Below, one piece after another: positions 44,589-54,042 of a stretch of DNA of 64,000 bases. The DNA comes from Bythopirellula polymerisocia. Lineage in GTDB: Bacteria; Planctomycetota; Planctomycetia; Pirellulales; Lacipirellulaceae. The stretch is from positions 124,001 to 188,000 of the forward strand of contig NZ_SJPS01000003.1 of assembly GCF_007860015.1 (NCBI RefSeq), read 5' to 3'. Both the position numbers and the translations under genes were made by a program. The notes beneath the pieces were generated by a model, which had not been told where the DNA came from, ran no database searches, and saw only the letters and a list, made by a program, of their open reading frames with translations. Every line of letters begins with the position of its first letter. Positions within the stretch are counted from its first letter, which is position 1.

Positions 44589-46637
44589 ATGATTTACAAC
44601 TCAGTATGCTGGTGTCAACTCTGCGCCATACTTGCCGGCATGGCGTTGCAAACTGACGCTGCCTCACTGGAACCTGTGCGTCCAAATGTTGATCCATCGG
44701 CCATTTTGGCCGATGCCGAATCACGTTTCGTGCAGCCCCCTGAATCCTGGTTCCAAGAAACTCAAGATGTCTTGCGCGCTGAACTCGATCGCGTGGGGAA
44801 TGCCCTGGACAGCCAAGGCCAAGAATACGCCCAGCCTTGGAAAGACCACTTTCACTGGGAAAAACTGGAAAAAAATCTCGGGCCGCTAGAGACCATCGAA
44901 GTCTCTGACATCGAACTGTCGCGAAGATGGATGTACTCCAATCGCAAAGGAACAGAGTATCCATTCTTTGCTGACCTTCGGTCGGCTACTGATGCCTATC
45001 TCGACGCGGCTTACACTTTATCGCATCCTGACCTGCGCGGCGAATTCATCAAGAAAGCTGCGCTGGCTCGTCAACAGGCGCAGGCCGTTTTGACTGACCC
45101 CAGTGATTCCAACGCTGCTGCGCTAGGACGTACACTCGGTTGGTTGGAGAAAACACGCCAATTGGAGACAGAGACTGCCATCCTGCGTTCGTCAATGTCC
45201 CACCCCAACCTACAGTTAGTAGTGGCCAAGCCGCTGATCCTCGATGTCATGTCCACACAAGACACCTCAGTCGAGCATAGCCTGGCCGTGAGTGATTCCA
45301 GTCAGACGCCAACCAAACGACGCTTTCAAAGATCCCGCACAGTGTATGTGCAGGGAATGGCACATACTCAGGGAGCGATATCCCTGGAACTTGTCCCCAA
45401 TCCTCTGCTTGCTGAACTCAATATTGTATATCAAGGTGAAGTCAACTCTCTTTGCCACGCAACCGCGGGGCCGATTTCATTTAACATTCACACTGCAGGC
45501 CCTGTCTCTGCTTTTACCCCTGTCACTTTTGGACCCGAGGGAATCGAAGTCCGCGATACGGCTGTCGAACCCCAAGTTCGAACAAGTGTTGGACAAGTCT
45601 CAGCAGAGAGAAACTTTGTGCGACGTATTGGCGAGCGGCGAGTCAATGAAACTGAGTCACGGGCTATGATGGACAGGCGATCACGTGAGAAGACGGTAAA
45701 CCTCCTGAAAGAAGAAATGGACGAACGCGTCGGCTCGGCTATCGACGATATCCGCTTGGAAATATCCCACATGCGATCTGCCATGGGTCAATTCAGCGAA
45801 GTGTTTGCCCCTGTCGTCCGCGAGGGGGCGGCCCCTTATTTCTCCGGCACACAATCATCCGACCACAACGTAACTGTTAACATTCACGAAGGTCGTCGAG
45901 AACAATTTGGTGCCGCCTTACCGTGTCCGGAACACTTTCCAGATGCCGACGTGGTGGGTCAGATACATGTTTCGTTCGTCAACAACCTGCTCGAAACGAT
46001 AATGGCTGGGAAGATGTTTACGGATGAATACTTCATGAAGTACGCCAAGGTACTGCAACCGACGCTTCCCCTAGACTTAATGGTCCATGCCCGCACTCAA
46101 CGGTGGGCAATCATTGCAGATAAGCCTCGCCCTTTGGAACTTGAAATCCCTAATTCCAATCACTTCAGCTTTAAAATGAGAATTGCTGCCTTTGAAGTGG
46201 ATGGCGAGCGTTTCACGGCTTCAACCGTGGCCACGGTCCGCTATCAATTGAAACAGAACGAATTCGGCGACTACTATCTCGAGAGAGAAGGGGACGTTCA
46301 ACTCGATTCGCAGCTTGATTCTCACAACCGCGATCTTTTGCAACGGAAACTCGGTGCATTCTTTGCACCAGTTCTCGATGGAGGAGGGGTCATCATTCCC
46401 GAGGGGGGACAAACCGGGGTACTTAGTTCGCTGGAATTGCTCGGTGTCCAGGCATCCGAAAACTGGCTGGCCATCGGATATAAGGTGCCTCAAGAGATTG
46501 TCAACTCCCTGATGAGCTCTGGTAATGATAATAACTCAATGCCACCTGCCACCACTGAATCCCCAGCCTCTGAGTACAAGCTGCCACCCCCGTATGCAGT
46601 GGATGATACCCTCAATACCTACCCAGGCATTCGGTAA
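44589..46637 (+). CDS. Large exported protein of unknown function
   Basis: This 682-residue protein begins with a short hydrophobic signal-like segment (CWCQLCAILAGMALQTDAAS). The N-terminal third is helical and Ala/Glu/Arg-rich (residues 30-200). The rest alternates strands and helices, for example TVYVQGMAHTQGAISLELVPNPLLAEL, a repeated beta pattern with VTFGPEGIEVRDTAVEPQVRT, and LDSQLDSHNRDLLQRKLGAFF. It ends in a Pro/Ser-rich tail. I recognise no enzyme motif. It is divergent from the copper/heme protein and lies 146 bp before a small membrane gene. A structural or surface role is a guess. Confidence 0.75.
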   Translation: MIYNSVCWCQLCAILAGMALQTDAASLEPVRPNVDPSAILADAESRFVQPPESWFQETQDVLRAELDRVGNALDSQGQEYAQPWKDHFHWEKLEKNLGPLETIEVSDIELSRRWMYSNRKGTEYPFFADLRSATDAYLDAAYTLSHPDLRGEFIKKAALARQQAQAVLTDPSDSNAAALGRTLGWLEKTRQLETETAILRSSMSHPNLQLVVAKPLILDVMSTQDTSVEHSLAVSDSSQTPTKRRFQRSRTVYVQGMAHTQGAISLELVPNPLLAELNIVYQGEVNSLCHATAGPISFNIHTAGPVSAFTPVTFGPEGIEVRDTAVEPQVRTSVGQVSAERNFVRRIGERRVNETESRAMMDRRSREKTVNLLKEEMDERVGSAIDDIRLEISHMRSAMGQFSEVFAPVVREGAAPYFSGTQSSDHNVTVNIHEGRREQFGAALPCPEHFPDADVVGQIHVSFVNNLLETIMAGKMFTDEYFMKYAKVLQPTLPLDLMVHARTQRWAIIADKPRPLELEIPNSNHFSFKMRIAAFEVDGERFTASTVATVRYQLKQNEFGDYYLEREGDVQLDSQLDSHNRDLLQRKLGAFFAPVLDGGGVIIPEGGQTGVLSSLELLGVQASENWLAIGYKVPQEIVNSLMSSGNDNNSMPPATTESPASEYKLPPPYAVDDTLNTYPGIR

Positions 46638-46783
46638 ATAGGGATCATTCTGGTTGCACGGTTCCTAACGACGCTATCGTTTGCCATTGGTTCGCGGAAC
46701 GCTCTCCTGGCAAGACCTTGTATGGATTCCAACCTATGGTTGAGAAGAGATATGTCCCCACCCACGCAATCGAGGTCTTCGCA

Positions 46784-46948
46784 ATGAATACATTTTATCA
46801 AGTTCAAAATTGGTTCATTCAGATGCTCAACGAAACTTGGGCCTGGTTTTCGACTTTGAGCAATGTCGAGTGGATGGTAGTACTCGGGATTTGTTCCGCG
46901 TTCGGCTTTCTTTGTATGCGAGGCATCGCCAACCGGGGAACTTTGTAA
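46784..46948 (+). CDS. Small single-pass membrane protein
   Basis: This 54-residue protein starts at an ATG with GAGGT seven bases upstream. It reads MNTFYQVQNWFIQMLNETWAW, followed by one hydrophobic helix (WMVVLGICSAFGFLCMRGI). An upstream in-frame start at 46718 lacks a ribosome-binding site. The next gene, a GGDEF-like protein, starts about 90 bp downstream on the same strand. Function is unknown; a partner for the membrane-bound GGDEF protein is possible. Confidence 0.5.
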   Translation: MNTFYQVQNWFIQMLNETWAWFSTLSNVEWMVVLGICSAFGFLCMRGIANRGTL

Positions 46949-47038
46949 GAGCAGAATCCCAAATTGATATGACAGCTTGAGTTAGGCCTAAGCTCCCCAA
47001 AGAATTCCACTGGCAGTTATTTCCCATAGGACCTTAGA

Positions 47039-48007
47039 TTGATACCTTTCCCACCACTCGGCAGCTTTGAAGTCATTCTCGCCGATACCGTTGCACTAGG
47101 TGCCGTTGCGCTGATCGGCTATCTTTTTGGCAGCCGCACCCGCAATCAATCAGGCAAGCCAACTGATGCCCAATTGGCGGGTGAACTCTCCCGCGCAATG
47201 CGCATCGCCCGGGAGTTGCAGAATATTGCCGGCCGAATTAGGGAAGAAGTTTCCGAACATCAAGCGACGATTAATCACTTTCAAAGTCGATTGAACTACT
47301 TGGATAAAACCGACCATAACGAAAGTTGGCAGGCTCTGAGTGACGAGGCCGATCTGTTGCTCAACCCAACGATGAAATTGGCGAGTAATTTGTCCTTGGC
47401 TTATGACGAATTGCGAAAACATTCAAATCAATTGACCCTCTTTGCCGGTTCGCGAACTGATCGAGAGACTGGCTTGCGCAATCGACGAGCAATGGAAGAA
47501 CAACTTGACATCCTGCTGGCTATTTATTTGCAGAATTCACGTCGCTTTGCCGCAGCAATCTTTAGCATTCAAAGCGAACACGGCGAAGTGGGGAAAAAGA
47601 GCTTGAGTGAATTCGCCAGTCTGCTGGAACACACCGCACGAGACACCGACATCGTGGCTCGATATAGTAGCGACGAGTTCGTGGTCTTGATGCCACACAC
47701 TAGTCTGGCAGGAGCAATTGTGTTCAGCCAGAGGTTATTGAAATCCGTGTCTTCCAGCAGTTCACTGATCCTCTACGGCGGAATTGTAGAAGTTCGAACC
47801 GAAGATACTGCAGAGAAGATACTCTCGCGCGCTGACTCGGCGCTGTACAGTGCTAGGAGCGACGGCAAGAGTTGTCTCTACCAGCATACGGGAAAGTCGA
47901 TCCGTCCGCACGAACTGACTCCCTCTTCGAAACTTACTGAGCCTGATGAATCCCATCCTCTCGACCAATCTACGGCTCAGCATCAAACAGCTCTCGCTGC
48001 ACTCTAA
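47039..48007 (+). CDS. Membrane-anchored GGDEF-domain protein with degenerate active site
   Basis: This 322-residue protein uses a TTG start preceded by AGGA eight bases upstream. One hydrophobic segment at about 12-30 anchors it, then helices (ELSRAMRIARELQNIAGRIREEV) lead to the GGDEF domain that begins TDRETGLRNRRAMEEQL. The signature GGDEF is replaced by SSDEF in ARYSSDEFVVLMP, so cyclase activity is doubtful. The inhibitory-site RxxD (RDTD) is kept at the right distance of five residues, so it could bind c-di-GMP. The C-terminal tail is disordered and Ser/Pro-rich. Confidence 0.85.
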   Translation: MIPFPPLGSFEVILADTVALGAVALIGYLFGSRTRNQSGKPTDAQLAGELSRAMRIARELQNIAGRIREEVSEHQATINHFQSRLNYLDKTDHNESWQALSDEADLLLNPTMKLASNLSLAYDELRKHSNQLTLFAGSRTDRETGLRNRRAMEEQLDILLAIYLQNSRRFAAAIFSIQSEHGEVGKKSLSEFASLLEHTARDTDIVARYSSDEFVVLMPHTSLAGAIVFSQRLLKSVSSSSSLILYGGIVEVRTEDTAEKILSRADSALYSARSDGKSCLYQHTGKSIRPHELTPSSKLTEPDESHPLDQSTAQHQTALAAL

Positions 48008-48316
48008 TCTGCGATTTCTACTGGCAGACTGTGACGTGCGTTCAGGCAAAGTCCGGCCCCTTCCCCAGGGGTGAGATTTGGCTGAAAAATGCAAATTCTT
48101 CTGACAAGTTGACGCTGCCATGAGTTTTCAATTAGACTTACTGACGGTCTGTCTGAAGTGGGTATTTCTAGGCTGACCATGAGAATCGGAGTTCAAGATA
48201 CCCGTGCCAACTAAGTTCACCATTGGGAACTAGAATGGCAAGGGTGGTGGATTCGTTTGGAACGGATTACTTGGTTCTGACTTCTATCATTTACAACCGT
48301 CAGAAAGGAGATTGTC
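48008..48316 (+). other. Spacer upstream of the 107-residue protein gene
   Basis: These 309 bases lack a gene. TTGACG near 48109 with a TTAGAC 17 bases on is a plausible but weak promoter. CCCCTTCCCCAGGGG near 48058-48072 could form a small hairpin after the GGDEF gene. Confidence 0.4.
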
Positions 48317-48640
48317 ATGCCACTCTTTGAGGTCGAAACGGATAGTCACATCATCATCACTTGGGCGCAAGACAACGACGATGCTTCGGCTGTCGTCACG
48401 GATGCATATCCCAATGATTCGGTCATCCGGATGACCAAACGACCACGCGATACATGGGTGATCTCTAAGAGCGCTTTGGGGCTCGCCGGTTCACTTGATG
48501 TCTGCCATACCGCCCGAGATTGTCTTTCCAAGGCTGAGGGAGATAAAGTACATGCCATTCGCCTCTATATGCACGAAACGGGCGTTGACCTTGAACAGGC
48601 TCGCAAAGTAATCGAGTCCAACATGGTCATGGGCTGGTAG
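48317..48640 (+). CDS. Small cytoplasmic protein of unknown function
   Basis: This 107-residue protein has a strong AAAGGAG ribosome-binding site seven bases before its ATG. It starts MPLFEVETDSHIIITWAQDNDDA, a beta-rich segment. It continues with MTKRPRDTWVISKSALG and a C-terminal helix DLEQARKVIESNMVMGW. There is no signal peptide or membrane segment. I cannot name the family, but the ribosome-binding site and amino acid make-up leave little doubt it is coding. It stands between the GGDEF gene and a convergent lipoprotein-like gene. Confidence 0.75.
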   Translation: MPLFEVETDSHIIITWAQDNDDASAVVTDAYPNDSVIRMTKRPRDTWVISKSALGLAGSLDVCHTARDCLSKAEGDKVHAIRLYMHETGVDLEQARKVIESNMVMGW

Positions 48641-48675
48641 CCTATCTTGTTGGCTGATTGGGACTACCCGCGGAT

Positions 48676-49545
48676 CTACCGGTACTGATTTGTGCCGGTG
48701 CCGGGATATGCCACATTGGGCACTTTTGCTTGACTACTCGCTGGCTCGGCAGGTCGTGTGGCGACTTCATACTTTGCGTTCGATGTTGCTGTTGAAGGAT
48801 AAGTTGCAGTTCCACCTGGTCGATAGGGGTCTGCCGCTGCAATGGCCGATGCAGTTTGTACCTGCTGGACTTCTTTTTGCTCGCTATTAGAGGATGGCGT
48901 TGGCCTTGACGTACTCGCCTGAGAGTATCGATCACCTAATCCGCTTGGACTTGATACCGCTGGAGTGGTGGCGCCTGTGCTAACAGGCGAACTGAAATTC
49001 GGATAACTGGTGCCACTCGCTGGGGCTGATGCAGAGGAAGGCTGAGTGGTGTTTGTGGCAACATTGCCATACCGATCTGCAGCAGAATTAACCGTATTCA
49101 GTGTTGCGTTGGTTGCGAGGGATTGGGCATCCGACGACTTCTTGGCGGCGGGCACTGCGTTCGGATTATACGGCATGGCGTTCGTCGATGCGGTCGTCGT
49201 TGCAGCAGCGCTGGTTCTTGGCACATAACTTTGTGCGCCGGTACTTGGATAAGCACCCACGGGCGTACTGGCCATTGCAGATTCCGTGACGTTAGAATTT
49301 ACAGTAGAAGTATTCGCAGCAAATGCCGGTGCCGTCGAAATCTGAACCGGATTGGCAGTATTTATCGCCTCTGTCTGCTTGGCAATTTCGGATGGTAGCT
49401 GAGGAGCCGCATGGGCTATGGCCGTGGATTCGACCTTATCCCCCTTGGAAGAACTCCACCAAGCCATCTTAGGAGCTGATTTGCAGCCCAGCGCTCCACA
49501 TCCAACAACCAACGCTAAGCTGGCAGTAAGTAGTCTTACTTGCAT
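48676..49545 (-). CDS. Ser/Thr/Ala/Pro-rich exported protein, possible lipoprotein
   Basis: This 289-residue protein starts MQVRLLTASLALVVGCGALGCKSA; the Cys at position 21 after GALG could be a lipobox, though the position -3 residue is Ala rather than Leu, so lipidation is uncertain. The remainder is low-complexity, dominated by Ala, Ser, Thr, Asn and Pro, with recurrent YPSTG/YPGTG-like and PSSxS words. It has no enzyme motif. Composition suggests an exported, extended, perhaps glycosylated surface protein. It is convergent with the 107-residue gene. Confidence 0.65.
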   Translation of the reverse strand: MQVRLLTASLALVVGCGALGCKSAPKMAWWSSSKGDKVESTAIAHAAPQLPSEIAKQTEAINTANPVQISTAPAFAANTSTVNSNVTESAMASTPVGAYPSTGAQSYVPRTSAAATTTASTNAMPYNPNAVPAAKKSSDAQSLATNATLNTVNSAADRYGNVATNTTQPSSASAPASGTSYPNFSSPVSTGATTPAVSSPSGLGDRYSQASTSRPTPSSNSEQKEVQQVQTASAIAAADPYRPGGTATYPSTATSNAKYEVATRPAEPASSQAKVPNVAYPGTGTNQYR

Positions 49546-49998
49546 GGCATCCGTGCCCTAGTCTTTGGTTTAGTTTGCTCCCTGGCTTTCTGCTCAGGGA
49601 TTCATATATGTCACGTAAATGGTCAATCTATTCCGCACTATACATTTATTTGGCATGAACGGATTAACCCTTACTTATTCACTTTTCGGCAAGCTTGAGT
49701 AAATCTGCTCACTAAAAATTCTGTTCTGGGGGAGTTTAAACATAATTCGTGGGCAAGCCCGAATGGCTGGTATTGTTTCGCAGACCGGATTTCTATACTC
49801 CGAGCCTACACTTTGATAAGCCGCTAGCGAGCGGGGATTATAGATACCCGTCCTGGAGGGTCAATGTCAGTTCCGAGGCAAAAGATGCGCAGAAAAATAG
49901 CACCTGAGCCGCGTCCCCACCACCAGTCAATGATTGACAAGCGATGCAAGCACGCTCAAGTGCTATCAATACTTCACGCTAGCTAGTAAGGCAGTGAC
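49546..49998. other. Spacer between the lipoprotein-like gene and sodB
   Basis: This 453-base AT-richer stretch holds no supported ORF. CCGCTAGCGAGCGG at about 49821-49834 is a small imperfect palindrome. The region must contain the promoter of the lipoprotein-like gene on the minus strand; I cannot point to one. Confidence 0.45.
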
Positions 49999-50610
49999 TC
50001 AGCCTTTGGCTTTAGCATATCGTTCGCCAACGGCTTCCCAATTGATCACATTAAAGAAAGCAGAAATATAGTCGGGGCGTCGATTTTGATAGTTTAGATA
50101 GTAGGCGTGCTCCCACACATCCAAACCCAATATCGGTGTGTTTCCACTCATATACGGGTTGTCTTGGTTTGGGGTGCTCTCTACGACCAGCTTGCCGGCC
50201 GGGTTTACGCTCAGCCAAGCCCAGCCACTGCCAAATCGAGTCGCCGCAGCCTTGCTGAAAGCTTCTTTAAACGCAGCGAAACCCCCTAGCTCGCTTCCGA
50301 TTGAGTCAGCTAAAGGACCTGACGGTTCGCCACCACCCTTGGGATTCATTACCGTCCAAAACAGGGAGTGATTGGCATGACCACCGCCGTTATTTCGCAC
50401 AGCCGTACGGATATTCTCCGGGACCGTATCAATCTTGCGGCAGAGATCTTCGATCGACATCTCAGCGACACCTGCCCCTTCCAAGGCAGCATTCACATTG
50501 GTCACATAGGCATTGTGATGCTTGTCGTGATGGATCTCCATCGTTTTTGCATCGATGTGGGGCTCAAGAGCATTTTTTGGATACGGTAAATCGGGAAGTG
50601 TGTAAGCCAT
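49999..50610 (-). CDS. sodB: Superoxide dismutase, Fe/Mn family
   Basis: This 203-residue enzyme disproportionates superoxide. Metal ligands can be placed at H27 ([14 protein letters not shown]), the His of [11 protein letters not shown], and the Asp and His in [30 protein letters not shown] and the full-length N-terminus are typical. Mn versus Fe cannot be settled by eye, though the sequence leans to Mn or cambialistic. A very strong TAGGAGG ribosome-binding site precedes the ATG. The gene is monocistronic as far as seen; no signal peptide, so cytoplasmic. Confidence 0.95.
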   Translation of the reverse strand: MAYTLPDLPYPKNALEPHIDAKTMEIHHDKHHNAYVTNVNAALEGAGVAEMSIEDLCRKIDTVPENIRTAVRNNGGGHANHSLFWTVMNPKGGGEPSGPLADSIGSELGGFAAFKEAFSKAAATRFGSGWAWLSVNPAGKLVVESTPNQDNPYMSGNTPILGLDVWEHAYYLNYQNRRPDYISAFFNVINWEAVGERYAKAKG

Positions 50611-50860
50611 TTTGGTTTCCTCCTAATATGTTTGCGTTACGTTGAATGCAGAATATGCGAAATGACGAGGCAGATATCCTCGAATCGCTCATCCAGCAGC
50701 ATACAGGAGGAAAGTCTGCTGGGCAATCGGTCACCAGGCGAGCCAGATGCGCCAGCTTCCAGTGTAGATAAATTTACTAAAACCGGAATCTTCCATGAAA
50801 TCCTAGGTGGCAATTATGTCGCCCCTTGCGCAACTTTGTCACGCCCAACTTCCAATTTCT

Positions 50861-51181
50861 TCAGCTCTTTACCGAATTGAGCAATCCTTGCAGATGATGG
50901 CATTGGGCTTCGAGGGCGGCCAGTTGCATTGTGAGTTTTCCAACCAATTCGACCGGATCGTCTCCTGCGTATGTGCCGCTATTGATCCGATGAGGAGGTT
51001 GATGCGATGGTTCCAATTCGACGTCTTCAAAGGCGGCGTCAACGGCATCGACTGTCAGACTTTCAGACACGATACCTGTTGACGAAGAATTGCGGAGTCG
51101 GCTCGACCAGCTTTGCTTCCCGGTTTCATTACGACGCCGGATAGATATCCACTCAACCGGTTGCCGGATTTCGTCACGCAT
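50861..51181 (-). CDS. Small protein of unknown function downstream of the HD-PAS-GGDEF gene
   Basis: This 106-residue protein is preceded by AGAGGC eight bases before the ATG and sits 56 bp after the HD-PAS-GGDEF gene on the same strand, so co-transcription is likely. It is Arg/Ser/Asp-rich at first (MRDEIRQPVEWISIRRRNE) and ends in an amphipathic helix (PVELVGKLTMQLAALEAQCHHLQGLL) that could form a coiled coil. There is no recognised domain. The call rests on the ribosome-binding site and position. Confidence 0.5.
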   Translation of the reverse strand: MRDEIRQPVEWISIRRRNETGKQSWSSRLRNSSSTGIVSESLTVDAVDAAFEDVELEPSHQPPHRINSGTYAGDDPVELVGKLTMQLAALEAQCHHLQGLLNSVKS

Positions 51182-51237
51182 CAGATTGCCTCTTTTTCCA
51201 ATGGATAATAGTAATTGCTAACTGCGATCGAGTTACT

Positions 51238-53526
51238 TCATAACACCAAGAGTTGAGACTCTGCGAGCAGCTCGCATTCTTCTTTGGCCATTAGATACGC
51301 CTTCACACTCTGCAGAATCAATGCAGCTCGATCGGCAACATCACTCCCCCGCCGCTTGCTGGTTCTGCGCGGGCACACTTTTACTTCGATGTTTGTCGAG
51401 GTGTATTCACCCGCAGCAAATCCCAGATTGTTCATTCTCTGTTCACGCCGCTCGCTAAACTCCATCTCGATGCGGAAATCGATATTCCGATCACCCTTGC
51501 GCCGGTCGAAGGAGACCTTAGAACTGGCGATTTCTAGTTCGACCTTGTTATCTTTGGTCGAGACAATCTTGGCTTGATGGTCAGAAACGAAGCCGCGCAG
51601 CTTAGCAATAGCGATGTCGATAGGCACCGCGGTTGACAGAGACGTTTCAATAACAGGTTTCCCAGAGAATCTACCTAGCCACCACCATTTCTTCTTTGAC
51701 TTTTGTTGTTCCATGCCGTTCCCCAGTTGTACGACTTGATTTCGACCTTGCTCCTTCGCCATTAACAGAGCCCGATCTGCTCGACGCAACATCGTTTCCG
51801 AATTGTCGCCAGCTTGCAACTCTGTCACGCCAAAACTGGCGGTAATCCTTCGATCTCCTAAGTGTGAGTGGGGAGTTTCTTCTAGCTTCTTACGTATTTC
51901 CTCGGCACGGCGTGACGCATGCGCGTTGTTGCAATCCGCGCACAGTACGGCGAACTCTTCACCACCATAGCGGGCGACTAGGTCTCCTGTCCGACACATG
52001 GATGTAAGCAAACCCGCAACCGAGATGATTGCCTCGTCTCCTGCCTGATGGCCGTAGGTATCATTGATCGACTTAAAATGATCGATGTCAATCATGATCA
52101 GGCTGCAAGGATGTTGGGCCTGCTCATGCGCTTCAATGAATAGGGCCTGCATTCGATCAAATTCTGCGCGATTAGCCACTTTGGTCAGCGGATCTCGAGT
52201 CACCTCAGCATGCAAAGCTTCGCATTTCTCTTCCAGAGACGCTTCAGACTGGGCATCATGCAGCAAGATTGTGGCGCCCAAGATAGCACCATCTCGACTA
52301 ACAACAGGAATGGCATGCAAGTCAATCGGAACCAACTTTCCTTGTCGACCCAAGATCATCAAACGCTGGCGAATCTGGGAGCTCGTTCGCAAGACCCTGG
52401 CAACTGGACATGAGCCATCGTGAATACGACGCTTGCCATGGCCACACATTTCCAGCAAACTCGGTGCAAAGGTTCGTCCGGTGGCGGCACCTCGGCTGAT
52501 GCCGGTTAGTTGCTCGGCACCTTTGTTCCACAATGTGATCTTGGCCTGAACATCGACAAACACCACACCATCGCGTATCGCCTCGATAAGTTTTTGCTCG
52601 AACAATGGTCTCGCAAGTATGTCTGAGGCTGCCATGCGGCTGGCTGATCCGGGAGTGTCCGACTCGTGAGCCGGTTGCCATGGCAGTTCGTCATGAGAAT
52701 TCCTCAATTCATTGAGCCATCGGGCAGCCACACGCTCGGTCAATACATCGTGGTGTTCTGAAAGTACCTCCTGGAATTGCTTGACTAGTTGAGGATCAAA
52801 TTGTGATCCGGAGTATTCAAATAACTCTTGAAGAGCACGATCACGACTCCATGCGGAGCGATACACCTGATCGGTCGTCATCGAATCAAATGCGTCGACA
52901 ATTGCAATCATGCGAGCTACCAGGGGGATCCCTTCGCCACGAATCGGCTGATCTTTCTCACCTCCGTCAAAGCGAGTTGTCGAGTGAAAAATCGCTTCTA
53001 ACACCCGCTCCGATCCACAGCACTCGGCCACAATATCGCTTCCTTGGCGACATTGCTCTCTCACCAGTGCTTCCTCCTCGGAACTGAGGCGACTGGGTTT
53101 GCTCAAGATCGAGTCGGGCACGCCAATTTTTCCAATGTCGTGTAGTAGGGCTGCTACTTCGATCGTGTCGCGTGTCTCTTCATCCAATCCCGCGTACAGA
53201 GACCAGGAACTACACCCCAAGGCGACCCTCAAAGAATGTTCGGCAGTCTGGGGATGCTTTTGGCGCAAGGCGGTGAACAAGCCGCTGGCCATCCCCAGCC
53301 TTACCTGAACTAGTTTATTTTCATGACGCACCGTGGGATGGGATTTTGCCTCCTCACGGCGCTGACCTAAGCCATTACCGCCAGCTACATCTTCCAGCGC
53401 GCGCAGAAGTGAGCTGATTTCAGCAACGCGAGATTCCGTCGACACGAGTCGCGTTGACTTTTCTTGCGATTGCGCGATGTTTGACTGTTCTTGAGGTTCG
53501 GTATCAATTGCTGTCGTATCAGACAT
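51238..53526 (-). CDS. HD-domain / PAS / GGDEF signalling protein
   Basis: This 762-residue cytoplasmic protein may make or sense cyclic di-GMP. Residues about 70-280 are an HD domain with ALLHDIGKIGVP. The region where HD-GYP enzymes have HHERxDGxGYP reads FHSTTRFDGGEKDQPIRG, so the GYP part is lost. A PAS domain follows (AIRDGVVFVDVQAKITLWNKGAEQLTG, about 305-420). The GGDEF domain starts DPLTKVANRAEFDRMQ and keeps RYGGEEFAVLC with an upstream RTGD inhibitory site, so it looks like an active, product-inhibited diguanylate cyclase. The last 140 residues are an unrecognised basic domain. A GTG at 53535 is an alternative start. Confidence 0.88.
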   Translation of the reverse strand: MSDTTAIDTEPQEQSNIAQSQEKSTRLVSTESRVAEISSLLRALEDVAGGNGLGQRREEAKSHPTVRHENKLVQVRLGMASGLFTALRQKHPQTAEHSLRVALGCSSWSLYAGLDEETRDTIEVAALLHDIGKIGVPDSILSKPSRLSSEEEALVREQCRQGSDIVAECCGSERVLEAIFHSTTRFDGGEKDQPIRGEGIPLVARMIAIVDAFDSMTTDQVYRSAWSRDRALQELFEYSGSQFDPQLVKQFQEVLSEHHDVLTERVAARWLNELRNSHDELPWQPAHESDTPGSASRMAASDILARPLFEQKLIEAIRDGVVFVDVQAKITLWNKGAEQLTGISRGAATGRTFAPSLLEMCGHGKRRIHDGSCPVARVLRTSSQIRQRLMILGRQGKLVPIDLHAIPVVSRDGAILGATILLHDAQSEASLEEKCEALHAEVTRDPLTKVANRAEFDRMQALFIEAHEQAQHPCSLIMIDIDHFKSINDTYGHQAGDEAIISVAGLLTSMCRTGDLVARYGGEEFAVLCADCNNAHASRRAEEIRKKLEETPHSHLGDRRITASFGVTELQAGDNSETMLRRADRALLMAKEQGRNQVVQLGNGMEQQKSKKKWWWLGRFSGKPVIETSLSTAVPIDIAIAKLRGFVSDHQAKIVSTKDNKVELEIASSKVSFDRRKGDRNIDFRIEMEFSERREQRMNNLGFAAGEYTSTNIEVKVCPRRTSKRRGSDVADRAALILQSVKAYLMAKEECELLAESQLLVL

Positions 53527-54042
53527 AGGATGCACGCATGTGGCGGTTTCGGCGGAAAACCGGCTGCCAACCTACGAGGTGACACCCTTCCGATTTCCTT
53601 TTCAAAACTAGGTTATTTTCAGCCACTCCGCTTAGCGAAACAGAGGGATTTATGGAATGGGGGAGTGGGAGGATCCAATATCTCATTCTTTTGTTCACTC
53701 ATTCCTCGCATCCTGTAAGACCCCTGTTTGCCTTCGACTTCTCAATAATTACTTGACCACCTCCTCCCAAGCTAGAGGCATCGTCAATCACACAATTTGC
53801 CCAACCGTTACAATGCGGTTCCAGGAGGGTTCGTAGCGGCTGGTGGGGTCAAAATGCCGATTCCGATTGTACAGAAGCTATTCGCTTGTCGGCTGGCAAT
53901 GCGCTGTCCACTGGCCATCGCTAGCAATCGTTATCAGGCGGGCAGCTATTATCGCAGCAACGAGAAGAGGCAATTTCGATACCGTCAATCAGAGAGTTTG
54001 AACCTCCTTCCGGTACTGATTCCAACCTAGTAAAGCGGCTCT
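53527..54042. other. Divergent spacer between the HD-PAS-GGDEF gene and a membrane protein gene
   Basis: These 516 bases hold promoters in both directions. A 77-codon frame at 53797-54030 has no ribosome-binding site or recognisable similarity and is not called. TACAAT at about 53809 is a fair -10 sequence for the plus strand, without a convincing -35. Confidence 0.4.

Noticed and set aside
53797-54030. 77-codon ORF upstream of the six-helix membrane protein
   Set aside because: No ribosome-binding site, mixed composition without domain character, and it lies in a promoter-type spacer.
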